Notes under the pieces: model-generated | What the model saw: only the letters and a program-made list of their open reading frames with translations | What the model was told of the DNA's origin: nothing | Databases searched by the model: none | DNA from: Bacilli bacterium | GTDB lineage: Bacteria; Bacillota; Bacilli; RF39; UBA660 | Direction: 5' to 3' | Assembly: GCA_017525855.1 (NCBI GenBank) | Contig: JAFXSE010000107.1 | Coordinates: forward strand, 1-30,785 | Length of the DNA stretch: 30,785 bases | Translations under genes and position numbers: made by a program | Part shown: positions 1-8,525 of the stretch, one piece after another | How the letters are laid out: every line of letters starts with the position of its first letter | Position numbering within the stretch: the first letter of the stretch is position 1

Positions 1-66
1 AAAGAAGAAAAAAATTCTGAAGATACAAGCAAAAAAACTACAGATAATAATGAAGAAGAGGAGTAA
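1..66 (+). CDS. C-terminal tail of an upstream gene (partial)
   Basis: An open frame runs in from the window edge and stops at TAA 64-66. It encodes 21 residues, almost all Lys, Glu, Asp, Asn, Ser and Thr, so it is a charged, probably disordered tail ending in four Glu. Nothing in it identifies the protein. The stop codon lies in the loop of an intrinsic terminator, which supports this being a true gene end. Function unknown. Confidence 0.6.
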   Translation, partial: KEEKNSEDTSKKTTDNNEEEE

Positions 67-78
67 TCCTCTTTTTTT
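56..78 (+). terminator. Intrinsic terminator of the upstream gene
   Basis: AAGAGGA (56-62) pairs perfectly with TCCTCTT (67-73) around the loop GTAA, and the T-run continues to 78. The last codons of the upstream gene form the 5' arm and its stop codon lies in the loop. Confidence 0.85.
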
Positions 79-253
79 GTTCTGATAAAAGATTTATAAA
101 AAAAGCTACTACTATTATTTTAGTTAATAATAGTACGTGTATTTAAAAAACAAAGAAAACTATTAAAATTCATCTTAGAATATTTATTCTAACTTTATGA
201 AGAAAACATATTCTGTCTGTGAAAAAATTGATTTAAGAAGGAAACGTTAGTTC
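79..253. other. AT-rich leader region with inverted repeats, no gene seen
   Basis: No convincing gene lies here. Two short perfect inverted repeats are visible: TACTATTATT (110-119) with AATAATAGTA (126-135), loop of 6; and TTAGAATA (175-182) with TATTCTAA (185-192), loop of 2. Neither is followed by a T-run, so they do not look like terminators. They could be regulatory sites or leader structure for dnaE, or chance palindromes in AT-rich DNA. Confidence 0.4.
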
Positions 254-271
254 TTTTAAGAATAAACGTTT
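242..271. repeat. Interrupted inverted repeat overlapping the dnaE -35 region
   Basis: AAACGTT (242-248) pairs with AACGTTT (265-271), and inside it TTCTT (251-255) pairs with AAGAA (258-262) around a two-base loop. The repeat covers the likely -35 element (254-259) and ends six bases before the -10, a position suited to an operator. It does not match the Gram-positive LexA box. No regulator can be named. Confidence 0.4.
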
Positions 272-282
272 TGTGGTAAAAT
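254..282 (+). promoter_or_regulatory. Probable promoter of dnaE-lspA-rluD
   Basis: TAAAAT at 277-282 is preceded directly by TGG, giving an extended -10. The -35 at 17-bp spacing is a weak TTTTAA (254-259). Start of transcription near 289 leaves a short leader with the AAAGGAGATGAT ribosome site. Confidence 0.5.
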
Positions 283-306
283 AAGTTAATGAAAGGAGAT
301 GATATT

Positions 307-3240
307 ATGATTAATTTAAATGTTAAAAGTAATTATTCACTTCTTTCGAGTCTATTAAAAATAGATGATATAATTAATTATTCTATTTCTCTAAATAATG
401 ACATATGCGTACTTTGTGATAATAACATGTATGGAGTTATGGAGTTTTACAAAAAATGTAAAGAGAAAAATATTAAACCAGTTATAGGACTTGAAGTAAA
501 TGTAGAAAACTACAAAGTATATCTATATTGTAAAAATTATACTGGTTATAAAAACATGATTAAACTATGTACAATTCAGAATGAAAGAAAACCAGTAACC
601 AGTGATTTAGAAAAATACAATAGTGACTTAATTTGTATAATAAGTTTTTCTGATAAAGATCATTTTGAAGAATTAAATAGTATATTTGAAAATTTATATC
701 TTGGTTATAGTAATAAACAAGAAGAAATGAAAGCAACACTTATAACCAGTAATATAGTTTTCTTTAAAGAATGCTTATATTTAAAAAACGGTGACAGTAA
801 ATATCTTAATTATCTTTACCTAATACGTGATGGAAAAACAATAAGCGATAATATATCTTATAATGTTTTAGGAAAAGAATTAGATTTTGATAATATTTAT
901 ACTCTAACAGACAATGATGGAGTAGTTAATGCAGATAGAATTGCTTTAGAATGCAATTTAGAATTTCCAAAAAGCAAACTATTATTACCTATTTATAAAG
1001 AAGAAAATGCTAATAAATATTTATTTGAACTATCTAAAGCTGGTCTTAAAAGAAGACTAGGTGGTGAAATTCCTAGAAAATATCAAGAAAGATTATCTTA
1101 TGAATTAAGTATTATAGATAATATGGGCTTTTGTAATTATTTTTTAGTTGTGTATGACTTTATTAAATTTGCTAAAAACAAAGGTATTTTAGTAGGCCCA
1201 GGAAGAGGTAGCGCCGCTGGAAGTTTAGTATCATATTCCCTAGGAATTACAGAAATAGATCCATTACAATATGATTTACTTTTTGAAAGATTCCTAAACC
1301 CAGAAAGGCACGGAATGCCTGATATTGATACAGATTTTCCAGATGAAGAACGTGAAGAAGTAATAGAATATGTTCGTAATAAATATGGATCAAAACATGT
1401 ATCAGGAATTGTTACATTTGGAACACTTAGTGCAAAGCAAGTTTTACGTGATGTTGCAAGATGCTTAAATATTCCAACATATAAATTAGATTCTTTAAAT
1501 AAACTAATACCCAATTTTACTAAAGATAAACTTATAGATATCTATAGAAATAATATAAATTTCAAAACAATGATTGATAGTGACACAACCTTAAGAAATC
1601 TTTTCTCTATTGCCACTAAATTAGAAGGTTTTCCAAGACATATCTCATCACATGCAGCTGGTATTTTAATGTCTGAAAAACCGCTTGATGAGACAATACC
1701 ACTTACGATGAATGACTCTATGTACTTATCAGGATATTCAATGGAATATTTAGAAGAATTTGGACTTTTAAAAATGGACTTTTTAGGGCTTAAGAATTTA
1801 AGTATTATTGAACATATTTTAAAAGATATAGAAAAATCAACTAAAGAAGTTATAAACTTCAATAAAATACCACTTGATGATAAAAAAGTTTTACATATAT
1901 TTGAAGTGGCTGACACTGTTGGTATTTTTCAATTTGAATCTACTGGTATGAAGAATTTTTTAAGAAGATTACGTCCATCTACATTTGAAGATATCTTTGC
2001 AGCAATCGCCTTATTTAGGCCAGGACCAGCTGTTAATATTGATACATATATAAGAAGAAAACATGGAGAAGAAGAAGTAACATATCTTGATAAAAGCTTA
2101 GAACCAATACTTAAGAATACTTATGGAATATTTATTTATCAAGAACAAATTATGCAAGCGGCAAGTGCTTATGCAGGATACTCATTAGGCGAAGCTGATA
2201 TCTTAAGACGTGCCATGAGTAAGAAAAAAATAGATTTATTACAAAAAGAAAAAGAAAAGTTTATTAATAAAAGTTTACAAAAAGGACACGACAAAAAAAC
2301 AAGTGATAAGATATTTGATTTAATACTTAACTTTGCAGGGTATGGTTTTAATCGCTCTCATTCAGTAGCATATTCTATTATTGCATATAAGTTAGCTTAT
2401 TTTAAGGTTTATTACAAAGAAATATTTTATAGTAATTTATTAACAAATGCGATAGGTAGTGAAACAAAAACAAAAGAATATATTATTGAAGCAAGAACAA
2501 AAAATTTAATTGTTGAACTACCAGATATTAATATAAGCGATATTAAATACATTGTAAAAGATAATAAAATATATTTTCCATTTACAAATATAAAATCAGT
2601 TGGAATGGTAGCTGGTAACAAAATCATAGAAGCACGAAAAAAAGAGGCATTTACGGATATATATGATACTTTTAGTAAATTAATTATTGAAGGAGTATCT
2701 AAATCAAATTTAGAAGCCCTTATTTATTCTCAGGCTTTTAGTAAAATGGGATTTAATAGAAAAACACTAATTTACAATCTTGATGAATTGATAAATTACG
2801 CAGAACTAACTAAAGATTTAGATCCATCCCTTGTAATGAAACCTGAAATAGAAATACAAGATGAGTTTAAACAAGAATATCTTCTTCAAAAAGAAAAAGA
2901 AATATTTGGATTCTATTTAACTGCTCATCCAACAACTAAATATAAAGCAAATAGAACGGATATTATTGATTTAAAAAATATTAATACTTATTTTGATAAA
3001 AAAATAAAAACTATAATTTTAGTAGAAAAAATAAAAAACATCAAAACTAATAAAGGTGAGAATATGGCTTTCTTTACGGGAAGTGATGAAACAGCTCAAT
3101 TGGATTATGTATGTTTTCCAAAAGTTTACAATCTTTACAATGATATTGAAAGAGGAGAAATAATTGAAGTTTTTGGCCATGTTGAAAAAAGACTTAATGA
3201 ATTTCAAATTATTATAAATGAAATAAAAAAAATGAATTAA
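307..3240 (+). CDS. dnaE: DNA polymerase III alpha subunit, DnaE type
   Basis: Replicative C-family DNA polymerase, 977 aa, at the short end for DnaE as in small-genome Firmicutes. Order: PHP domain (about 1-200), polymerase palm with GRGSAAGS and PDIDTDF (Asp339 and Asp341) and the KMDFLGLK motif (Asp491), which together match the three catalytic aspartates of E. coli DnaE (401, 403, 555); then fingers, a helix-hairpin-helix region and a C-terminal OB fold (about 890-960). The start is set at ATG 307, eight bases after GGAG (295-298); the in-frame ATG at 289 lies upstream of that ribosome site. The first PHP motif, normally HxHSxYS, reads NLNVKSNYS, so the metal-binding His pair is missing and this PHP domain probably has no proofreading nuclease activity. 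A PolC presumably exists elsewhere (inference). Confidence 0.95.
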   Translation: MINLNVKSNYSLLSSLLKIDDIINYSISLNNDICVLCDNNMYGVMEFYKKCKEKNIKPVIGLEVNVENYKVYLYCKNYTGYKNMIKLCTIQNERKPVTSDLEKYNSDLICIISFSDKDHFEELNSIFENLYLGYSNKQEEMKATLITSNIVFFKECLYLKNGDSKYLNYLYLIRDGKTISDNISYNVLGKELDFDNIYTLTDNDGVVNADRIALECNLEFPKSKLLLPIYKEENANKYLFELSKAGLKRRLGGEIPRKYQERLSYELSIIDNMGFCNYFLVVYDFIKFAKNKGILVGPGRGSAAGSLVSYSLGITEIDPLQYDLLFERFLNPERHGMPDIDTDFPDEEREEVIEYVRNKYGSKHVSGIVTFGTLSAKQVLRDVARCLNIPTYKLDSLNKLIPNFTKDKLIDIYRNNINFKTMIDSDTTLRNLFSIATKLEGFPRHISSHAAGILMSEKPLDETIPLTMNDSMYLSGYSMEYLEEFGLLKMDFLGLKNLSIIEHILKDIEKSTKEVINFNKIPLDDKKVLHIFEVADTVGIFQFESTGMKNFLRRLRPSTFEDIFAAIALFRPGPAVNIDTYIRRKHGEEEVTYLDKSLEPILKNTYGIFIYQEQIMQAASAYAGYSLGEADILRRAMSKKKIDLLQKEKEKFINKSLQKGHDKKTSDKIFDLILNFAGYGFNRSHSVAYSIIAYKLAYFKVYYKEIFYSNLLTNAIGSETKTKEYIIEARTKNLIVELPDINISDIKYIVKDNKIYFPFTNIKSVGMVAGNKIIEARKKEAFTDIYDTFSKLIIEGVSKSNLEALIYSQAFSKMGFNRKTLIYNLDELINYAELTKDLDPSLVMKPEIEIQDEFKQEYLLQKEKEIFGFYLTAHPTTKYKANRTDIIDLKNINTYFDKKIKTIILVEKIKNIKTNKGENMAFFTGSDETAQLDYVCFPKVYNLYNDIERGEIIEVFGHVEKRLNEFQIIINEIKKMN

Positions 3241-3249
3241 GGAGGTATT

Positions 3250-3789
3250 ATGACAAAAAAAAGAAAAATAATTCTTATTGCAATTATTGGTATATTAATA
3301 GATAGAATTACTAAAATGATTGTAAAAAAACATATAGTAAAAAATACTTTTATCAAAATTATTGGCAATTTTTTTAGAATAACATATACGGAAAATACTG
3401 GTGCAGCTTGGTCAATTCTTAAAAACAAAACATTCTTCTTAATAATTATAAGTTTATTATTTCTAATATTTATAATTAGCTGTATTATAAAAGATAAAAG
3501 AAATACCAATTTTAATACTTTTAGTTATGGATTAATAATTAGTGGGATAATAGGTAATATGTTTGATAGAATAGTTTATCATAAAGTAACAGATTTTCTA
3601 TCCTTTAAAATATTTGGCTATTATTTTCCTATATTCAACATAGCAGATTCCTTAATAGTAATTGGTACTATATTGTTTATAATAGATATGATACAGGAAG
3701 GTAGAGAAGAAAGCCCCATGTTAAAAGAATATGAAAAAATAAAGGAGAATACAAGTGGAAAGAATAGTAGTAGAGCAAGAAAACATTAG
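3250..3789 (+). CDS. lspA: Lipoprotein signal peptidase (signal peptidase II)
   Basis: Inner-membrane aspartyl protease that removes the signal peptide of diacylglyceryl-modified prolipoproteins. The 179-aa protein has the family's four hydrophobic segments and motifs: NTGAAWS (NxGAAF type), GNMFDR, then VTDF with Asp115 and FNIADS with Asp133; the 18-residue spacing fits the catalytic Asp pair. An excellent AAGGAGGT overlaps the dnaE stop region, and the ATG follows dnaE by nine bases. The last 11 codons overlap rluD. The charged C-terminal tail beyond the last membrane segment is somewhat long for the family. A likely substrate is encoded in this window (lipoprotein at 19878-20474). The lspA-rluD order is common in Firmicutes. 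Confidence 0.95.
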   Translation: MTKKRKIILIAIIGILIDRITKMIVKKHIVKNTFIKIIGNFFRITYTENTGAAWSILKNKTFFLIIISLLFLIFIISCIIKDKRNTNFNTFSYGLIISGIIGNMFDRIVYHKVTDFLSFKIFGYYFPIFNIADSLIVIGTILFIIDMIQEGREESPMLKEYEKIKENTSGKNSSRARKH

Positions 3790-4639
3790 ATTAGATCAAT
3801 ATATTAGTAACATACTTGATATATCTCGTAGTAAAATACAAAAACTAATAAAACAAAATAAAATTACAGTTAATAACAAAGTAGAAAAAGGAAGTTATAT
3901 AGTTAGATTAAACGATTTAATTGAAATCGACTCCGAACTTGATTTTGAAGTGACTGTAAAAGCAAAAAATATACCATTAGATATTGTTTATGAAGATGAC
4001 TATTTAATGATTATAAATAAAAAAAGTGGTATGGTAGTTCATCCTGCTCCAGGTCATTATGATGATACATTGGTTAATGCCTTGCTTTATCATTTTAATA
4101 TTAAAGAAACTAGAAATATAAGAATTGGTATTATACATCGCTTAGATAAAGATACAAGCGGTTTAATGATGGTAGCTAAAAATGATGAAATGCTAGATAA
4201 ACTTTCTAAAATGATTAAAGAAAAAGAAGTTAAAAGACATTATCTTGCTTTAGTAGATGGCATTATAGGACCCGATAGTGGTACAATAGATGCTCCAATA
4301 GGAAGAGATGCTCATTTTAGAGAGAAAATGATGATAACTGATATAAATAGTAAAGAAGCTATAACTCATTTTAAAGTATTAGAAAGATATAAAAATAATA
4401 CACTAGTAGAATGTATTCTGGAAACAGGTAGAACACATCAAATAAGAGTTCATATGGCCTATATTTCACATCCTATTACAAATGATCCAGTTTATAATAA
4501 AAAGAAAGCAACAGAGTTTGGCCAAATGCTTCATTCAAAAAGTATAGAATTTATTCATCCAGTTACAAAAGAAAGAATCTATTTTGAAGTAGAACCCCCA
4601 AAAGAGTTCAAAGATATATTAGAAAAGATTGATAAATAA
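3755..4639 (+). CDS. rluD: RluD-type 23S rRNA pseudouridine synthase (RluA family)
   Basis: Isomerises uridines in large-subunit rRNA to pseudouridine. The 294-aa protein has an N-terminal S4 RNA-binding domain (about 1-60, 'LDQYISNILDISRSKIQKLI') and the RluA-family catalytic domain with HRLDKDTSG, whose Asp131 is the expected nucleophile; downstream 'ETGRTHQIRVHMA' is also characteristic. The start is GTG 3755, seven bases after AAAGGAG (3741-3747), so the gene begins 35 bp inside lspA, implying translational coupling. B. subtilis has the same lspA-rluD pair. The precise target uridines (RluD helix 69 type) are assumed from family length and domain layout. Confidence 0.92.
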   Translation: MERIVVEQENIRLDQYISNILDISRSKIQKLIKQNKITVNNKVEKGSYIVRLNDLIEIDSELDFEVTVKAKNIPLDIVYEDDYLMIINKKSGMVVHPAPGHYDDTLVNALLYHFNIKETRNIRIGIIHRLDKDTSGLMMVAKNDEMLDKLSKMIKEKEVKRHYLALVDGIIGPDSGTIDAPIGRDAHFREKMMITDINSKEAITHFKVLERYKNNTLVECILETGRTHQIRVHMAYISHPITNDPVYNKKKATEFGQMLHSKSIEFIHPVTKERIYFEVEPPKEFKDILEKIDK

Positions 4640-4643
4640 TAGT

Positions 4644-4672
4644 TTTACTTTTTATATCTATTAAATTATAAT
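4644..4672 (+). promoter_or_regulatory. Promoter of the rhomboid protease gene
   Basis: TTTACT (4644-4649), 17-bp spacer, perfect TATAAT (4667-4672), in the 58-bp gap after rluD and 14 bp upstream of the AGGAGG ribosome site. Confidence 0.75.
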
Positions 4673-4697
4673 ATTATTAGTCGTTAGGAGGTAAAAG

Positions 4698-5861
4698 ATG
4701 CAAGAAAAAACAATCACCCTAGGTGAAGAAATTTTAGAGCCTAAAAATATGTTAGTTATGAAAATACTTCACTATTTAATTATAGATAGACATTATAATC
4801 CCATCGTAATACAAGGAGCAGATAATGAAATATGGCTTGAAAACTTAGATGAGGAGTATAGAGTAGTAAGAATTGTAACAGGAACAATATTAAATGAAGA
4901 ACAATTAGGATTTGATATATTTAAAACTAAAAGAATTATAAGAAAAATAAAAAAGAAGACATTTACTTTTAATATTAAAACTTTAAGTATCTTTTTAAAC
5001 CTTGATAAAAGTGTAGAATTAAATCCCCCTAAAGATATAAGTTGTGTAACTGCAGAAAATGAAACAGAGCTTAAGAAAAATACTTTACTAGAAAAAGTAT
5101 TTCCAGATATGAAGGATAAACTAAAGTATACAGAAGAAGGCTTAGAATTGTTTGCTAAAATAACAGGTGATATTAATGAACACAATATTATTGATAATGA
5201 AAAAGCAGAAAAAGTATTTAAACCTAAATATCCACTAATAACTTATATTTTAATTGCTTTAAATGTTTTATTATATATACTTCCTATTATTTATAACAAA
5301 GAAGTAGAAGTACTTAGCGCATTATGTGTTCACACAAATAGTATAAAATTAGGACAATACTACAGACTGTTAACAGGAGCTTTCCAACATGCAAATTTCC
5401 TTCATCTATTATGTAATATGTATGCACTTTATATATTAGGAAGTCAATTAGAAAGTTTTATTGGAAAAATAAAATATGTAATTGTTTATCTATTTAGTGC
5501 AGTAACAGCTTCGCTTATGTCTATGATTTTCTTAAAAGATGGTATAAGTGTTGGCGCAAGTGGTGCTATATTTGGAATTATGGGGGCAATTCTTTATTTC
5601 GGTTATCATTATCGTGTATATCTTGGTAATGTAATAAAAACAAATTTACTTCCTGTTATTATTCTAAACTTATTTTTAGGATTCACAGTGCATGGCATTG
5701 ACAATTGGGGTCACATTGGTGGTCTAATTGGTGGATTATTAATTAATATAGGATTAGGAGTAAAATATAAAAGTACTACATTCGAAAGAATAAATGGTAT
5801 TATTACATCACTTTTATACTTATCTTTCCTAATATTTATGAATTTCTTTTACGTAAAATAA
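4698..5861 (+). CDS. Rhomboid family intramembrane serine protease (GluP/YqgP-like)
   Basis: 387-aa membrane protein predicted to cleave transmembrane helices. The first 175 residues are soluble and cytosolic-looking with no recognised domain. From about residue 180 there are some seven hydrophobic segments. Rhomboid hallmarks are all present: 'GQYYRLLTGAFQHANFLHLL' then CNMYAL, the GASGA catalytic motif with Ser288, and GHIGG with His339, giving the Ser/His dyad. The long N-terminal cytosolic domain resembles B. subtilis GluP (YqgP), but no C-terminal TPR domain follows. AGGAGG at 4686-4691 sets the ATG. The gene stands alone between its own promoter and terminator. Substrates cannot be deduced. 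Confidence 0.92.
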   Translation: MQEKTITLGEEILEPKNMLVMKILHYLIIDRHYNPIVIQGADNEIWLENLDEEYRVVRIVTGTILNEEQLGFDIFKTKRIIRKIKKKTFTFNIKTLSIFLNLDKSVELNPPKDISCVTAENETELKKNTLLEKVFPDMKDKLKYTEEGLELFAKITGDINEHNIIDNEKAEKVFKPKYPLITYILIALNVLLYILPIIYNKEVEVLSALCVHTNSIKLGQYYRLLTGAFQHANFLHLLCNMYALYILGSQLESFIGKIKYVIVYLFSAVTASLMSMIFLKDGISVGASGAIFGIMGAILYFGYHYRVYLGNVIKTNLLPVIILNLFLGFTVHGIDNWGHIGGLIGGLLINIGLGVKYKSTTFERINGIITSLLYLSFLIFMNFFYVK

Positions 5862-5864
5862 AAT

Positions 5865-5890
5865 AAGAGACTTTTCTAGTCTCTTTTATT
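5865..5890 (+). terminator. Intrinsic terminator of the rhomboid gene
   Basis: AAGAGACT (5865-5872) pairs with AGTCTCTT (5878-5885) around a five-base loop; the T-rich tract is interrupted (TTATTT), so efficiency may be moderate. Confidence 0.75.
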
Positions 5891-5917
5891 TACTTTAATA
5901 TTGATAAATGATATTAT
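5889..5917 (+). promoter_or_regulatory. Promoter of the zinc-ribbon/TPM operon
   Basis: TTTACT (5889-5894), 17-bp spacer, TATTAT (5912-5917). An alternative TTGATA (5901-5906) with TATAAG (5923-5928) would start transcription near 5935, downstream of the ribosome site, so the first pair is preferred. Confidence 0.6.
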
Positions 5918-5946
5918 ATTTTTATAAGAAAGGATATGGGTGTATT

Positions 5947-7437
5947 ATGAAAAAATGTCCTAATTGCGGAAGCGAATTACGTTTTGATCCTAAAAGCCAG
6001 GAAGTTATTTGCTTGCATTGTGATTCAATGTTTAATCCTGAAGAATTAACAGTAACCGAAAAACATGCCAGTGAACAAAATATGTTTGAATCTGGCAAAG
6101 CATATACTTGTTCACAGTGCGGAGCAACGCTTATGACATTCGATGAAACAGCAATTACTTTTTGCAGTTACTGCGATTCACAGGCTATGATAGAGTCAAA
6201 AATGAAAGATATAAATCATCCAGATTACATTATTCCTTTTAGTGTAACTAAAGAGGAAGCAATAAAAAAATATAAATCAAAAGTATCTAAATCACTATTT
6301 ATACCTAGCTATATGAAATCAGACGCAGTTGTTAATAAATTTAGAGGTATATATATGCCATATGCCATATATAAGACTAAATCTGATTCAACATGTACCA
6401 ATAAAGGTAGTAAATTTAGTCATTCTAGCGGTAATTATGATTACTATGATGATTATACCATTACTTCTGAAGTAGATGCTACATATGAAGGAATGTCATA
6501 TGACTTACTTTCTAAATATTATGACAAATATAGCGAATCACTTCCTTTTGATTTTAAACAAGTAAAACCATTTAACTCTAATTATTTAATTGGCTTTTAT
6601 GCAGACACAAAAGATGTAGAAGAAGACAGATACAATTCAGAAGTTTGTAATAAGGTTTCAAAATCATCTTATAAATTCATGAAAAAAAGAAAAGAGTTTA
6701 GTAAATATGGATGTAGTAAGCCAAAGGCTAAATTTCATGTAGAAGAAACAAAAATAGGAATGTTTCCTGTATATTTTCTTTCTGTTAAATCTAAAGATAA
6801 TGAGCATATAAACTATGCTGTTGTAAATGGCCAAACAGGAGATGTTGTAATAGAATTTCCTATAGATTTTAAAAAGTATATATTCCTTTCATTAATATTA
6901 GTGGCTCCACTATATTTTCTTCTTACATTTCTACCTGTAATTACTGCTAAAGCAATTGCATCATTTTCTATTCTTTCATCATTTATAGGTATATATATAT
7001 TTGTAAAACAAAAAGAAAAAATGAATATCAATGAAAAACATTTAGATGACAAAGGATATTTATCAAAAACTGAAACAAAAAAAGAGCAAACAAAAAAGCA
7101 AACAAAAAATGACATGAATAAAATTCTTATTATAATTTCTATAATAGGATCTCTAATAGGAACACTTGTTTCACTAAATCTTGGAATTGTATATTTAATA
7201 CTTGCCTTATTAATATTTATATTAAATAAATCTATAAAAAGGCAATTAATTACCATATTAATTCCAACAATAATATTAATATTAAATCCTGTTAATGATA
7301 TATACTATTATATAAGTGCCTTTATAGCTTTTATACTAATAATATTATCATTCTACAGCTTAATAAAAGAACATAATAAACTAGTTACTTCTAAATTACC
7401 ACAATTAGAAAAAAGAGGTGGTGATGAAAATGAATAA
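5947..7437 (+). CDS. Double zinc-ribbon membrane protein, function unknown
   Basis: 496 aa. The N-terminus carries two CxxC-type zinc ribbons: CPNCG with CLHC (residues 4-26) and CSQCG with CSYC (about 55-80). A soluble middle domain (about 90-310) has no recognised fold, and the C-terminal part has four to six hydrophobic helices (about 313-355 and 390-475) separated by a Lys/Glu-rich linker. This layout, zinc ribbons followed by an unknown domain and a membrane bundle, is seen in uncharacterised Firmicutes proteins. The start at ATG 5947 puts the first ribbon at the N-terminus; AAAGGA (5929-5934) is 12 bases away, a little far. The gene overlaps the next by 8 bp, so the two proteins probably work together. 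No enzymatic residues were recognised. Confidence 0.8.
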   Translation: MKKCPNCGSELRFDPKSQEVICLHCDSMFNPEELTVTEKHASEQNMFESGKAYTCSQCGATLMTFDETAITFCSYCDSQAMIESKMKDINHPDYIIPFSVTKEEAIKKYKSKVSKSLFIPSYMKSDAVVNKFRGIYMPYAIYKTKSDSTCTNKGSKFSHSSGNYDYYDDYTITSEVDATYEGMSYDLLSKYYDKYSESLPFDFKQVKPFNSNYLIGFYADTKDVEEDRYNSEVCNKVSKSSYKFMKKRKEFSKYGCSKPKAKFHVEETKIGMFPVYFLSVKSKDNEHINYAVVNGQTGDVVIEFPIDFKKYIFLSLILVAPLYFLLTFLPVITAKAIASFSILSSFIGIYIFVKQKEKMNINEKHLDDKGYLSKTETKKEQTKKQTKNDMNKILIIISIIGSLIGTLVSLNLGIVYLILALLIFILNKSIKRQLITILIPTIILILNPVNDIYYYISAFIAFILIILSFYSLIKEHNKLVTSKLPQLEKRGGDENE

Positions 7438-8173
7438 ATTAAAAATATTTATAGTTTTGATAATTATATTATCTACATTTTCAACTCAAGCATTAGAACT
7501 TAATTACAAAAATGAAACAACTAATTACGCAGTTGTTATTGAAGATGATGCTAATATTTTATCTGAAAGTGAAGAGGCAAAACTATTAGATGAAATGAAG
7601 CCTTTAACAAAGTTTGGTAATATTATTTTTAAATCAATTGACAAAAACACTTTCTATGATGCTGGTAAGTATGCATCTGATTATTATCATTCTAATTTTA
7701 ATACAGAAAGTGGAACATTATTCTTAATAGATATGGATACAAGAACAGTATACATTTTCTCTGATGGAAACAATTATAAAACAATTACTAGATCTAAAGC
7801 TTTGTCAATTACAGATAATGTATATACCCTTGCTAGTGATGAAGAATATTATGAATGTGCATCTAAAACATATTCACAAATTAATACATTATTAAATAAT
7901 GGCAAAATAACTGAACCAATGAGATATATAAGTTATGGCTTTATTTCAATAATATTATCATTCTTCATATCATTTTTAGTTATTATTAAAAAGTCAAAAA
8001 TCAAAACTAATAAAATAGATTATAATACTTATAATACTAAATTTGAAATCGGTACTATTACTGGTGAAGTAACTGGACATCACTCTGTTTATAATCCACC
8101 ATCAAGTAGTGGAGGATCATCAGGCGGTGGCGGCGGCGGATCATCTGGTGGCGGTGGAGGCCATAGCTTCTAG
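7430..8173 (+). CDS. TPM-domain membrane protein with Gly/Ser-rich tail (YgcG-like)
   Basis: 247 aa: N-terminal signal or anchor segment (about 4-21), an extracytoplasmic TPM-type domain (about 35-155, beginning 'YAVVIEDDANILSESEEAKL'), a membrane helix (about 168-188), and a tail of about 24 residues almost wholly Gly and Ser ending in GGHSF. TPM domains with such tails are typical of YgcG-like proteins; some TPM proteins are reported as phosphatases or photosystem repair factors, but the bacterial membrane forms are largely undefined. GTG and ATG codons at 7418-7424 sit too close to or inside the ribosome site GAGGTG (7415-7420), so ATG 7430 is chosen; it gives an 8-bp overlap (ATGAATAA) with the zinc-ribbon gene, indicating coupled translation. 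Confidence 0.8.
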   Translation: MNKLKIFIVLIIILSTFSTQALELNYKNETTNYAVVIEDDANILSESEEAKLLDEMKPLTKFGNIIFKSIDKNTFYDAGKYASDYYHSNFNTESGTLFLIDMDTRTVYIFSDGNNYKTITRSKALSITDNVYTLASDEEYYECASKTYSQINTLLNNGKITEPMRYISYGFISIILSFFISFLVIIKKSKIKTNKIDYNTYNTKFEIGTITGEVTGHHSVYNPPSSSGGSSGGGGGGSSGGGGGHSF

Positions 8174-8174
8174 T

Positions 8175-8209
8175 AAAAATATGAGTACTTTTAAGTGCTC
8201 ATATTTTTT
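8175..8209 (+). terminator. Intrinsic terminator after the TPM gene
   Basis: AAATATGAGTAC (8177-8188) pairs with GTGCTCATATTT (8195-8206) with one G-T wobble and loop TTTTAA; flanking A/T pairs can lengthen it. T-run 8204-8209. Confidence 0.9.
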
Positions 8210-8217
8210 CTTCTCAC

Positions 8218-8246
8218 TTGCCTAATCATTAAATAAATGTTATTAT
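8218..8246 (+). promoter_or_regulatory. Promoter of the ireB-ruvX-mltG operon
   Basis: TTGCCT (8218-8223), 17-bp spacer ending in TGT, TATTAT (8241-8246): an extended -10 promoter right after the preceding terminator. Confidence 0.7.
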
Positions 8247-8273
8247 AAATATGATAAATAGTGAGGTGAAGTT

Positions 8274-8525
8274 ATGAATACAGAAGAGACAAATCTATTT
8301 CGTGTTGAAGAGCTAAACGTCTACAATATAAGGAAAACATTGCAGGAAATAATTGAAGCATTAGAAGAAAGAGGCTATAATGCCTCAAATCAAATAGTTG
8401 GGTACTTAATTAGTGGTGATTTAGGATATATTTCATCACATAAAGATGCTCGTAAAAAAATGCAAGAATTAGATAGAGCAGAAATAGTAGAAGTTTTACT
8501 TAAGGAGTTTCAAAAACAGAAATAA
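8274..8525 (+). CDS. ireB: IreB family regulatory phosphoprotein (UPF0297, YrzL)
   Basis: 83-aa soluble protein matching the UPF0297/IreB family almost end to end ('YNASNQIVGYLISGD', 'ARKKMQELDRAEIVEVLL'). In Enterococcus faecalis IreB is a small dimer phosphorylated near its N-terminus (Thr4, Thr7) by the PASTA kinase IreK and tunes cephalosporin resistance. Here Thr3 and Thr6 (MNTEETNLF) occupy the equivalent positions, so regulation by a PASTA kinase encoded elsewhere is plausible (inference). GAGGTG (8263-8268) precedes the ATG. It is first in the operon, directly before ruvX, exactly as in B. subtilis (yrzL-yrrK); alaS, the usual neighbour upstream, is absent here. Confidence 0.9.
   Translation: MNTEETNLFRVEELNVYNIRKTLQEIIEALEERGYNASNQIVGYLISGDLGYISSHKDARKKMQELDRAEIVEVLLKEFQKQK

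Noticed and set aside
289..309. ATG 289 as the dnaE start
   Set aside because: It lies upstream of the strong AAAGGAGATGAT ribosome site that correctly positions ATG 307, and DnaE proteins begin close to the motif at 307.
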